DNA of 9,841 nucleotides from Bacteroidales bacterium UBA4347 (GCA_002394185.1 DGTB01000104.1:1-9841), one strand, 5' to 3'; numbered from the stretch's first letter, positions 1-6,074 are shown. Numbers and translations: made by a program. Notes: generated by a model not told the origin, from the letters alone.

Positions 1-556
1 TCGAGATGGCCAGCGAGTCGCAGCCCGTGCGGGTGGCGAAGTCGATCACCTCTTCGGGCTTGGTGTAGTGGCTCACCTCCGAGGCTACCTCGTCCTCCAC
101 GCCGGCCAGCACGCCGAGTTCGCACTCGACGGTGACGTCGTACTTGTGGGCGTACTCGACGACCTGGCGGGAGATGCGGATGTTCTCCTCGTAGGGCAGG
201 GCGCTGCCGTCGTACATGACGCTGGAGAAGCCCATGTCGATGCAGCTCTTGCAGGTCTCGAAGCTGTCGCCGTGGTCGAGGTGGAGCACGATCTGGGGGT
301 TGGGGCAGCCGAGCTCCTTGGCGTACTCGACGGCGCCTTCGGCCATGTAGCGCAGGAGGGTGGGGTTGGCGTATTCGCGCGCGCCCTTGCTGACCTGCAG
401 GATGACGGGGCTCTTGGTTTCGACGGCGGCCATGATGATGGCCTGCATCTGCTCCATGTTGTTGAAGTTGAAGGCGGGGATGGCGTAGCCGCCGCTGACT
501 GCTTTCTTGAACATCTCGCGAGTATTCACGAGACCGATTTTCTTGTAATCTACCAT
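1..556 (-). CDS. fba: Class II fructose-bisphosphate aldolase, N-terminal part (cut by window edge)
   Basis: Zinc-dependent cytoplasmic enzyme of glycolysis and gluconeogenesis that interconverts fructose 1,6-bisphosphate with dihydroxyacetone phosphate and glyceraldehyde 3-phosphate. The 185 visible residues begin MVDYKKIGLVNTREMF. AIPAFNFNN lies at about 25-33. HLDHGD at 92-97 holds the catalytic Asp94 and a zinc-ligand His95. YDGS is at 115-118, and ECELG at 144-148 holds a further metal-ligand Glu; these are the class II signatures in the right order. The second half, including the later zinc and phosphate-binding residues, lies beyond base 1. ATG at 554-556 was chosen because the family usually starts this way and the codon sits about 50 bases downstream of a good Bacteroidetes promoter. 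There is no Shine-Dalgarno sequence, as is usual in this phylum. The gene is probably transcribed on its own, being separated from the upstream lipoprotein gene by a hairpin. Confidence 0.95.
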   Translation of the reverse strand, partial: MVDYKKIGLVNTREMFKKAVSGGYAIPAFNFNNMEQMQAIIMAAVETKSPVILQVSKGAREYANPTLLRYMAEGAVEYAKELGCPNPQIVLHLDHGDSFETCKSCIDMGFSSVMYDGSALPYEENIRISRQVVEYAHKYDVTVECELGVLAGVEDEVASEVSHYTKPEEVIDFATRTGCDSLAIS

Positions 557-606
557 AATAATATTGTTTGAATGTTTGATCGCTTGAATGTCTGTTTTTG
601 AAATTG

Positions 607-638
607 CAAAATTACAAACAATATTTGATATAGCCAAA
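607..638 (-). promoter_or_regulatory. Bacteroidetes-type promoter for fba
   Basis: Read on the minus strand, TTTG (complement of 635-638) is followed after 20 bases by TAATTTTG (complement of 607-614). This matches the Bacteroidetes primary-sigma consensus TTTG-N19/20-TAnnTTTG exactly in its fixed positions. It would place the transcription start near base 600 and give an AT-rich leader of about 45 bases before the aldolase ATG at 556. It is the clearest promoter in the window. Confidence 0.75.
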
Positions 639-658
639 TTTATTTTCTATGGCAATGT

Positions 659-696
659 CCAACGCCCCGCAGGTACACAGTCCGGCGAGGCGTTGG
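659..696 (-). terminator. Hairpin downstream of the lipoprotein gene, possible terminator
   Basis: CCAACGCC at 659-666 is the exact reverse complement of GGCGTTGG at 689-696, an 8-bp GC-rich stem around a 22-base loop that can form a further short CCG/CGG pairing. It lies 20 bases after the lipoprotein stop codon and just upstream of the fba promoter, the expected place for a transcript end. No clear T run follows on either strand, so it may work as an mRNA 3' stabiliser rather than an intrinsic terminator. Confidence 0.45.
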
Positions 697-715
697 GTAA
701 TAAAATGGCAAGAAA

Positions 716-1618
716 TTATAAATCCTGCACCAAGCGTACCGAGAAGGCGTAACTGCGACTGACGCCGGCATTACAGTGTAACTCGTTTTCGTTAAAGATG
801 AGACTGAGAGCACAATTGGGATAATCGGCGTTGACAGGTGAGGCAGACCAATAGGCTCCAAATTCATTTTGTGTGCCGAAAGCAGCCCCTTCCCTGTATC
901 CTGCAGCAGGCAGGAAGATGGCACCAGCCTCCTCCATGTGTTCCCATTGCTCTAGGGTGTAGGCATTGGAGCCAAATCCGACATGAGTGGGAGTGAAGTC
1001 GATACCTTCGGGAGCGTTCCACTCGTCGGGCAGGAGAATGATGCCATTGTAACGGTCGTCAATAGTGGCTCGCCCCCACCGGTTGACTCGTTTCCCGCCG
1101 CCAAAGAGGTAAGCCCACTCCGTATTTTTCAATGTGCGCCACATACCAGGCTGGTTGCCACCGTTAGAGATGGGGTTGTACACGCCCCAGTCGGCATTGG
1201 CATAATTGCCGAAAAGCCCGTTCTGCCAGTTGCCACCGGGTTGATAGTCGGCATCGTCCACACTGACGGACCACGGCTGGTAGGCGTTCGCGCCGCTTTC
1301 CCATCCGCTGGTGCCCCAGCAGAAGAGGTCAATCCAGTCCTCGTTGCTGGCCGATATAAAACTGTTGGTTACTCCCACCACCTCGTATTGCTTCTCTGCG
1401 AATCGCCATGTGTCTGTGGAGGCTTGATACTGCAGGTTTCCTCGAGAGAGACGCACCTGCCTGTCCGCTGCTACCGAGAAGAGTGCACGGCTGGCTCCGT
1501 TATCATCAAAGGGCGTTGATGACGGTGAGGGATTGTTATTTGCTTCTTTGCTGCATGAGGCAGCAACCATCATGGCCACTGCTGTCAGCAGTAGCACAGA
1601 AAAACTTTTTGTTTTCAT
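716..1618 (-). CDS. FISUMP-like surface lipoprotein with C-type-lectin-like C terminus
   Basis: A 300-residue exported lipoprotein. A hydrophobic signal peptide ends in the lipobox AASC with Cys22 as the lipidated residue, followed by SKEANNN and a Ser/Pro-rich tether to about residue 40. The mature part carries motifs I associate with a large Bacteroidales/Prevotella paralogue family (FISUMP/DUF1566-like): LSRGNLQYQAST (57-68), WRFAEKQYEVVG, WIDLFCWGTSGW (95-106), DWGVYNPISNGG, WRTLKNTEWAYL, GRATIDD, GIILLPDEW, AGAIFLPAAGYR (231-242), AYWSASP (255-261) and the terminal FSVRLVQDL. These are aromatic, Gly-rich features of the C-type-lectin-like fold; the ligand is unknown. The start lies 18 bp after the stop of the membrane-anchored sigma factor gene, so the two are probably cotranscribed. 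Residues 281-290 are all NNY codons (see findings). Family assignment is fairly sure; surface display is inferred. Confidence 0.8.
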   Translation of the reverse strand: MKTKSFSVLLLTAVAMMVAASCSKEANNNPSPSSTPFDDNGASRALFSVAADRQVRLSRGNLQYQASTDTWRFAEKQYEVVGVTNSFISASNEDWIDLFCWGTSGWESGANAYQPWSVSVDDADYQPGGNWQNGLFGNYANADWGVYNPISNGGNQPGMWRTLKNTEWAYLFGGGKRVNRWGRATIDDRYNGIILLPDEWNAPEGIDFTPTHVGFGSNAYTLEQWEHMEEAGAIFLPAAGYREGAAFGTQNEFGAYWSASPVNADYPNCALSLIFNENELHCNAGVSRSYAFSVRLVQDL

Positions 1619-1636
1619 TATTATACTATTTTGGGA

Positions 1637-2770
1637 TTAGTAAATCTGCAATTGTGAGGGGGGAGAAATGAAGGAGTTGGAGTTGAGCCTGTTGGGGATT
1701 ACCTCTATGAAGACGCGCTGGCGCGGACGGTTGCCCACCTGTATCCAGTAGGAGCTCGTGGTGGCGTTATTGCGGGAATAGGTGAAGTCTGGCCTGATGG
1801 TGAGCGTGCAGCGACCGTTGCACTGTGCTGTGGCCACCAGTCGACCTTGGGCATCGAAGACATCAACGGTCTCATTGTCTACACCTTCCACTACAATGTT
1901 GTTTCCTACCACCATGATGGTTACCTCCGGCAGGTCGTCTGGCAAAGGCTCACAAGGGTCGGAAAGGTCGTCGATGCTGTCACTTTGAGGCTTTTTGCGA
2001 TAGCCTTTCGGACAACCACAAGGCTCGTCGTAACTCGGCAGAGGAATGGGCAGCGATGTGTCGGCGATAGCGACGAGGTGGGGAATGGGATTCGGCGGAA
2101 CCCAAGTGTGATGGGTGACGACAGCCTCTTTGGTGGTGTCAGCGTCCGAAAGTGGGGTAGGAGAGACCGGGGCAGGAACACTGACAGGGATCGTGTCCGT
2201 CGTCTCCGGCTCGCTACCACCGAAAACCATCTGCCGCCACGACGGCACCACGGCGACGGTGATGGAACTGGCCATAAACAGTAGGAACAGCACCAGCAAT
2301 ATCCTGCGGGCCTTGGTCAGGGTGCGGTGTATGCGCTGATAGACAGTGTCGCGGCTCAAGCCCATCTCCTTCGCTATTTCGCCGGCACTGTATCCGTCCA
2401 TGCGCATCTGCAACAACTTCTGTTCGTCGGGATTGAGCTGTGTCAGAAGGTCGTTGACCAGTGTGCGGATTTCGGCCTTGTCCAGGGCATCGATGTCGGG
2501 CTGTTCGGGAAGGTCGCTCATCGGTACAGGACGTTCGCGCCGTCCCGCATGATTCAGTACATGCCGCACCTGCCATTCCACCCAGGCTTTCCGTTCGTGG
2601 GGCTTGGCGTCGCTGCGCAACTCGTCGTAGTGCTGCCAGAGCCGCAACGACACGTCCTGGAACAGGTCGCGGCATCGCTCGTAGTCGCCATGTGCGGTAT
2701 TGCGGCACATGCTCCAGATGAGGGCGGAGTGGTCTCGCAACAGTTCGGTGTATGTCTCATGTCTGTCCAT
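1637..2770 (-). CDS. Membrane-anchored ECF-type sigma factor with periplasmic beta-domain extension
   Basis: A 377-residue fusion. Residues about 10-75 resemble sigma-70 region 2 (CRDLFQDVSLRLWQHYDEL at 33-51, the core-binding and -10 recognition part). Residues about 101-156 are region 4, with the helix-turn-helix GYSAGEIAKEMGLSRDTVYQRI (its recognition helix around 137-147). The positive KARR at 153-156 is followed by one membrane segment at 157-175, then a Pro-, Thr- and acidic-rich linker (about 185-280, with CGCPKGYRKK at 251-260). Residues 283-355 look like a small beta-sandwich: NETVDVFDAQGRLV (299-312) and YWIQVGNRPRQRVFI (341-355) resemble type IX secretion type-A sorting domains. 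The positive-inside rule puts the sigma part in the cytoplasm and the tail in the periplasm. No separate anti-sigma gene is adjacent. It lies 57 bp after ispE and 18 bp before the lipoprotein. The sigma assignment is strong; the tail's fold and the signalling role are inferred. Confidence 0.88.
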   Translation of the reverse strand: MDRHETYTELLRDHSALIWSMCRNTAHGDYERCRDLFQDVSLRLWQHYDELRSDAKPHERKAWVEWQVRHVLNHAGRRERPVPMSDLPEQPDIDALDKAEIRTLVNDLLTQLNPDEQKLLQMRMDGYSAGEIAKEMGLSRDTVYQRIHRTLTKARRILLVLFLLFMASSITVAVVPSWRQMVFGGSEPETTDTIPVSVPAPVSPTPLSDADTTKEAVVTHHTWVPPNPIPHLVAIADTSLPIPLPSYDEPCGCPKGYRKKPQSDSIDDLSDPCEPLPDDLPEVTIMVVGNNIVVEGVDNETVDVFDAQGRLVATAQCNGRCTLTIRPDFTYSRNNATTSSYWIQVGNRPRQRVFIEVIPNRLNSNSFISPPSQLQIY

Positions 2771-2817
2771 TCACTTATACATTACCCCATGAGAGACCGA
2801 AATCTGACAGCGGATGC

Positions 2818-2864
2818 AAAAAAAACTTCAGCGGGCGAAGATGCCGAAGACGGCGGCGCCGCTG
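2818..2864 (-). terminator. Possible intrinsic terminator at the end of ispE
   Basis: On the minus strand the last codons of ispE contain CAGCGG (complement of 2859-2864) able to pair with CCGCTG (complement of 2829-2834), with an inner GCCG/CGGC pairing in the loop. AAG and then eight T (complement of 2818-2825) follow directly. The stem overlaps the stop codon. It would separate the phoH-ispE unit from the sigma-lipoprotein unit. The outer stem is only 6 bp, so the call is moderate. Confidence 0.4.
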
Positions 2865-4039
2865 CCGGTCATGGAGGCGTAGAGGGCGCCGCGGCGGTAG
2901 AAGTCGTCCTTGAGGGCGGCGATGGCGGGGTGGGCAGGGAAGACGGAGGCCTCGAAGTCGTTGACGATGAGGTGGCGCCACTCTTCGATGGGGCGGTGGA
3001 TGGCCTGGCGGAGGTCGGGACGTTGCTTACCCCTCAGTCCTTCGGACAGCTCCCCTTGAGAAGGGGAGCAGCCAGATGGCCCCTGCAGGCTCTCCCCCTC
3101 TTGAGGGGTAGTACCCCGTAGGGGGGAGGGGGTATTGACGTGGTAAGGTGTACCCCTCAGTCCTTCGGACAGCTCCCCTTGGGAAGGGAAGCAGCCAGAT
3201 GGCCCCTGCAGGCTCTCCCCCTCTTGATGGGGAGTACCCCGTAGGGGGGAGGGGGTATTGACGCGGCAAGGTGTACCCCTCAGTCCTTCGGACAGCTCCC
3301 CTTGGGAAGGGGAGCAGCCAGATGGCCTCTGCAGGCTCTCCCCCTCTCGAGGGGGAGTACCCCGTAGGGGGGAGGGGGTATTGAGGTGGCAAGGTGTACC
3401 CCTCAGTCCTGTGGACAGCTCCCCTTGAGAAGGGGAGCAGCCAGGGAGTTTCAGGCCGGCGTAGGCCTCCTTGGTGGAGACGTGCTCGCCGTCGGGAATC
3501 TCGATGACTATTTTCCACTTGCCGCTTTCCGTGTTCCACTCGATGGGCTCCAGGCGGTCGCCGATGCCGGTGGCGTAGGCCGGGCGGTTCTGGATGAAGA
3601 AGGCGCAGTCGGCGCCGAGGCGTGCGGCGCGGCGTTCGAGGTCGGCGGTGCCGAGGCCGAGGGAGAACATGTCGTTGAGCATCCGCAGCGTGAAGGCGGC
3701 GTCGCTGCTGCCGCCGCCGAGGCCGGCGCCGAAGGGGATATGCTTCTCTAAGCGAATGTGGACTGGGGGGATTGCGAACTCGTCGTGGAGGAGACGCCAG
3801 GCACGGATGCAGAGGTTGTCGTCGGGGGCGTTGTCGAGGGCGATGCCGGACTGGGTCATGCGCGGCGCTTGCGCCGCGCCACTCGACGAAGCGGCTGCGG
3901 TGGGCAGCTCAGTGATTTCCAGCTCGTCGCAGAGGTCGGGGACGGGGAGGAAGAGGGTCTCGAGGTCGTGGTAGCCGTCGGGACGGCGGCCTACGACATG
4001 CAGGCCGAGGTTAATCTTGCAGTTTGGGTAGGTTATCAT
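2828..4039 (-). CDS. ispE: 4-diphosphocytidyl-2-C-methyl-D-erythritol kinase with a large in-frame repeat insertion
   Basis: GHMP-family kinase of the MEP isoprenoid pathway; it phosphorylates 4-diphosphocytidyl-2-C-methylerythritol with ATP in the cytoplasm. The start MITYPNCKINLGL carries Lys8. RRPDGYHDLETLF is at 18-30, the Gly-rich ATP loop IPFGAGLGGGSSDAA at 101-115, LGADCAFF with catalytic Asp144 at 141-148, and the C-terminal SMTGSGAAVFG at 389-399. All family landmarks are present and in frame. The product is 403 residues where Bacteroidales relatives have roughly 260-275. The excess is residues about 200-337, made of 41-residue tandem repeats rich in Gly, Pro and Ser, placed between KEAYAGLKLP and KQRPDLRQAI, a variable loop in the family. 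A smaller Ala/Ser-rich insertion lies near 47-61. The start overlaps the end of phoH by 29 nt, suggesting translational coupling. An intact frame and an essential role argue for a working enzyme. Confidence 0.93.
   Translation of the reverse strand: MITYPNCKINLGLHVVGRRPDGYHDLETLFLPVPDLCDELEITELPTAAASSSGAAQAPRMTQSGIALDNAPDDNLCIRAWRLLHDEFAIPPVHIRLEKHIPFGAGLGGGSSDAAFTLRMLNDMFSLGLGTADLERRAARLGADCAFFIQNRPAYATGIGDRLEPIEWNTESGKWKIVIEIPDGEHVSTKEAYAGLKLPGCSPSQGELSTGLRGTPCHLNTPSPLRGTPPREGESLQRPSGCSPSQGELSEGLRGTPCRVNTPSPLRGTPHQEGESLQGPSGCFPSQGELSEGLRGTPYHVNTPSPLRGTTPQEGESLQGPSGCSPSQGELSEGLRGKQRPDLRQAIHRPIEEWRHLIVNDFEASVFPAHPAIAALKDDFYRRGALYASMTGSGAAVFGIFAR
3030..3446 (-). repeat. 123-bp tandem repeat, 3.4 copies, in frame inside ispE
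   Basis: Units start at 3030, 3153, 3276 and 3399, an exact period of 123 bp (41 codons); the fourth is cut at about 3446 after roughly 48 bases. Total length is about 417 bp or 139 codons. Each unit holds two palindromic parts. One reads GCTCCCCTT-gag-AAGGGGAGC (3049-3069 in unit 1). The other is a CTCCCCCTC/GAGGGGGAG inverted pair (best in unit 3, about 3340-3359), followed by TACCCCGTAGGGG. Copies differ by scattered substitutions but not in length. On the coding strand each unit gives a Gly/Pro/Ser/Glu-rich peptide including PSQGELSEGLRGTP and NTPSPLRGTP. A second minus-strand frame is also open throughout. It resembles dispersed palindromic repeats of Bacteroidetes intergenic regions, from memory. 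There are no unique spacers, so it is not CRISPR. Confidence 0.95.
3860..3879. repeat. Perfect GC palindrome inside ispE
   Basis: GCGCGGCGC at 3860-3868 and GCGCCGCGC at 3871-3879 are exact reverse complements separated by TT, giving a 9-bp hairpin with a 2-base loop. It codes for the Gly-Ala-Ala-Gln-Ala-Pro-Arg stretch at about residues 54-60 of IspE, inside a segment (about 47-61) that looks longer than in relatives. It may be a second small palindromic insertion in the same gene. Confidence 0.6.
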
Positions 4040-4973
4040 AGGCGCGGATAATATCGGTGACTAATCGGTGGCGGATGACGTCGCTGTTGTTGAGTTCGAT
4101 GATTTCGATGCCTTTCACGTCCTTCAGTATCTGTGTGGCCTGCAGCAGACCGCTCTGCTGGTGGCGCGGGAGGTCGACCTGGGTGAGGTCGCCGGTGATG
4201 ACGAACTTGGCGTTGCGGCCCATGCGGGTGAGGAACATCTTGAGCTGGGCTGAGGTGGCGTTCTGCGCCTCGTCGAGGATGACGAAGGCGTTGTCGAGTG
4301 TGCGGCCGCGCATGAAGGCCAGGGGGGCGATTTCGATGGTGTTGTCCTCCCAGTAGGAGAGGAGTTTCTGCTGCGGTATCATGTCGCGCAGGGCGTCGTA
4401 GAGGGGCTGGAGGTAGGGGTCGAGCTTGTCGCGCAGGTCGCCGGGGAGGAAACCCAGGTTCTCGCCGGCCTCGACGGCGGGGCGCGTCAGTATGATGCGG
4501 CGCACGTCCTTGTTCTTCAGGGCGCGCACGGCCATGGCCACGGCGGTATAGGTCTTGCCGGTGCCCGCGGGGCCGATGGCGAAGACCATGTCGTTCTCGT
4601 GCACGGCCTTGACCAGACGCTGCTGGTTGGGGGTGCGGGCCTTGATGAGGAGGCCGTTGCGGCCGTGGACGAGCACCTCGTCGCTCACCTCGGCCTCGGG
4701 GCTGGAAGCGCCGCTCTCCATGATGCCCATGATGGCGTTCTCCGTGAGGCGTCCGAACTTGTCGTAGTAGGTCTTCATGGCCTGCAGCTTGCCCTCGAAC
4801 CAAACGATGTCCTCGTCGCTGCCGATGGCTTTCAGCATGTCGCCCCGGGCGATGAGTTTCAGTTTGGGAAAGAGCATGCGGACAAATTCGAGCATGCGGT
4901 CGTTGGTGCCCCAAAACCGCGAGTAATCAATCTCTTCGAGTGAAAAAATCTTCTCTATTGGTGTATCGTTCAT
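4011..4973 (-). CDS. phoH: PhoH family ATPase
   Basis: Cytoplasmic PhoH/PhoL-type P-loop NTPase of 320 residues, a widely conserved protein linked in other bacteria to RNA metabolism and stress; its exact job here is unknown. Walker A GPAGTGKT is at 134-141 and Walker B VILDEAQN at 231-238. Conserved RTPNQQRLV (113-121), ILTRPAVEAGENLGFLPGD (161-179), YLQPLYDALRDMIP (187-200), LAFMRGRTL (218-226) and FVITGDLTQVDLPR (257-270) complete the family core; the N-terminal 100 residues match the usual PhoH N-terminal region. The frame is open up to 5021, but the extra 16 residues (MSLFNATF...) are unlike the family. ATG at 4971-4973 (MNDTPIEKIF) fits, and it lies right behind a promoter -7 box. The end overlaps ispE by 29 nt. 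Confidence 0.93.
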   Translation of the reverse strand: MNDTPIEKIFSLEEIDYSRFWGTNDRMLEFVRMLFPKLKLIARGDMLKAIGSDEDIVWFEGKLQAMKTYYDKFGRLTENAIMGIMESGASSPEAEVSDEVLVHGRNGLLIKARTPNQQRLVKAVHENDMVFAIGPAGTGKTYTAVAMAVRALKNKDVRRIILTRPAVEAGENLGFLPGDLRDKLDPYLQPLYDALRDMIPQQKLLSYWEDNTIEIAPLAFMRGRTLDNAFVILDEAQNATSAQLKMFLTRMGRNAKFVITGDLTQVDLPRHQQSGLLQATQILKDVKGIEIIELNNSDVIRHRLVTDIIRAYDNLPKLQD

Positions 4974-4977
4974 GGTG

Positions 4978-4985
4978 CAAAGATA
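4978..4985 (-). promoter_or_regulatory. Promoter -7 box for phoH-ispE
   Basis: On the minus strand TATCTTTG (complement of 4978-4985) matches the Bacteroidetes -7 consensus TAnnTTTG and is followed by CACC and the phoH ATG. No good TTTG element stands 19-20 bases upstream, so the -33 part is weak. If used, transcription would start at or very near the start codon and give a leaderless message. Confidence 0.5.
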
Positions 4986-5036
4986 CAATAAATATTGAAA
5001 TGTTGCGTTAAAGAGGGACAAAATAATTTATAAGAC

Positions 5037-6074
5037 ATGAAAAACCATATCGTTATCATGGCCGGCGGCATCGGTAGCCGCTTCTGGCCGCTGAGCACGC
5101 CCGAATACCCCAAACAGTTCATCGACATCCTGGGTTGCGGGCGCACGCTGATACAGCTTACCGTGGACCGTTTCAAGGGTCTCTGCCCGACGCAGAACTT
5201 CTGGGTGGTGACCAATGCCGCCTATGTGGACATTGTCCGGCAGCAGTTGCCGGAGATGCCTGCGGCGCATATCCTGGCCGAGCCTGCGGCACGCAACACG
5301 GCTCCCTGCATTGCCTGGGCCTGCTGGCGTATCAAGAAAGAAGACCCTGAGGCCAATGTGGTTGTCACCCCCGCCGACGCCGTGGTGATGAACCCCGAGG
5401 AGTTCCGCCGCGTTATCGGCAATGCTCTGGCCTTTACCGAGAAGAGCGACGCCATTGTCACCATCGGCATCAAGCCCTCGCGTCCGGAGACGGGCTACGG
5501 CTACGTCGAGAGCGGAGAGCGGAGAGCGGAGAACGGAGAGATTATGACCGTCAAAGCCTTCAAGGAGAAACCCAACCGCAAGGTGGCGGAGCAGTATCTG
5601 CAGGCAGGCAACTACCTGTGGAATGCCGGCATTTTTGTGTGGAACGTGAAGACCATCACCGATGCCATCTCCACCTACAAGCCCAATATCGCTGCCGATA
5701 TGGAGCGCATGAAGACCGCGGCCGACGTACAGGAGGTGTTCCCGCAGTGCGAGAAAATCAGCATCGACTATGCCGTCATGGAGCCTGCCGCTGCCGACGG
5801 CAAGGTGTACACGCACCCCGCCGACTTTGGCTGGAGCGACCTCGGCAACTGGGCTTCGCTGCACGATAAGCTGCAGAAAGACGCCAACGGCAACGGCGCC
5901 GTGGGTCCTGTGCGCCTCTACGAGTGCAGCAACTGCGTGGTCCATGCCGAGGATGCCGAAAAGGTCGTCCTTCAGGGTCTGGATGGATACATTGTCTCGC
6001 AGAAGGGCGGACGCCTGCTTGTGTGCCGCCGTAGCGAAGAGCAGCGCATCAAGGAGTTCTCGCAGGCCGATTGA
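5037..6074 (+). CDS. manC: Mannose-1-phosphate guanylyltransferase
   Basis: Single-domain nucleotidyltransferase of 345 residues that makes GDP-mannose from GTP and mannose 1-phosphate, supplying surface polysaccharides and GDP-fucose synthesis in the cytoplasm. The pyrophosphorylase signature AGGIGSRFWPLS is at 9-20 with PKQF at 25-28. EPAARNTAP at 82-90, ETGYGYV (151-157), KAFKEKPN (173-180), NAGIFVW (196-202) and FGWSDLGNW (264-272) follow in the usual order. The fused isomerase domain of longer ManC/AlgA proteins is absent, as is normal in Bacteroidetes. The metal/sugar loop reads TPADAVV where many relatives have an Asp-His pair. Residues 158-168 (ESGERRAENGE) are coded by a 7-bp repeat in a loop. 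ATG at 5037 gives the standard N terminus. The gene is divergent from phoH and ends at a strong terminator, so it appears monocistronic. Confidence 0.94.
   Translation: MKNHIVIMAGGIGSRFWPLSTPEYPKQFIDILGCGRTLIQLTVDRFKGLCPTQNFWVVTNAAYVDIVRQQLPEMPAAHILAEPAARNTAPCIAWACWRIKKEDPEANVVVTPADAVVMNPEEFRRVIGNALAFTEKSDAIVTIGIKPSRPETGYGYVESGERRAENGEIMTVKAFKEKPNRKVAEQYLQAGNYLWNAGIFVWNVKTITDAISTYKPNIAADMERMKTAADVQEVFPQCEKISIDYAVMEPAAADGKVYTHPADFGWSDLGNWASLHDKLQKDANGNGAVGPVRLYECSNCVVHAEDAEKVVLQGLDGYIVSQKGGRLLVCRRSEEQRIKEFSQAD
5508..5540 (+). repeat. Imperfect 7-bp tandem repeat inside manC
   Basis: About four copies of GAGCGGA, the last one GAACGGA, run through 5508-5540 in the coding strand and give the polar residues ESGERRAENGE at about 158-168. 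The unit length is not a multiple of three, so gain or loss of one or two units would shift the frame. It falls between the conserved ETGYGYV and TVKAFKEKP blocks, a loop that varies in length in this family. Confidence 0.75.

Noticed and set aside
68..571. Plus-strand open frame of 167 codons
   Set aside because: It is antisense to the aldolase gene, which shows the full class II motif set.
2771..2827. A promoter for the sigma-lipoprotein pair in the 57-bp gap
   Set aside because: No TAnnTTTG box with a suitably spaced TTTG is present; an ECF-type self-regulated promoter is possible but cannot be recognised without a known consensus.
3030..3446. Regular repeats that might be a CRISPR array
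   Set aside because: The period is contiguous with no unique spacers; the whole 123-bp unit repeats and lies in frame inside ispE.
2828..4039. ispE as a pseudogene because of the insertion
   Set aside because: The frame is open throughout, both conserved halves are complete, and the insertion length is a multiple of three.
4036..4914. Minus-strand open frame rich in Arg, His and Pro
   Set aside because: It is a frame-shifted reading of phoH, which has intact Walker motifs in its own frame.
4974..5021. Upstream ATG at 5021 for phoH
   Set aside because: The extra residues are unlike PhoH N termini and the start would precede the likely promoter.
5028..5945. Minus-strand open frame of 305 codons opposite manC
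   Set aside because: The plus strand holds a complete ManC with all motifs; the antisense product has no recognisable domain.
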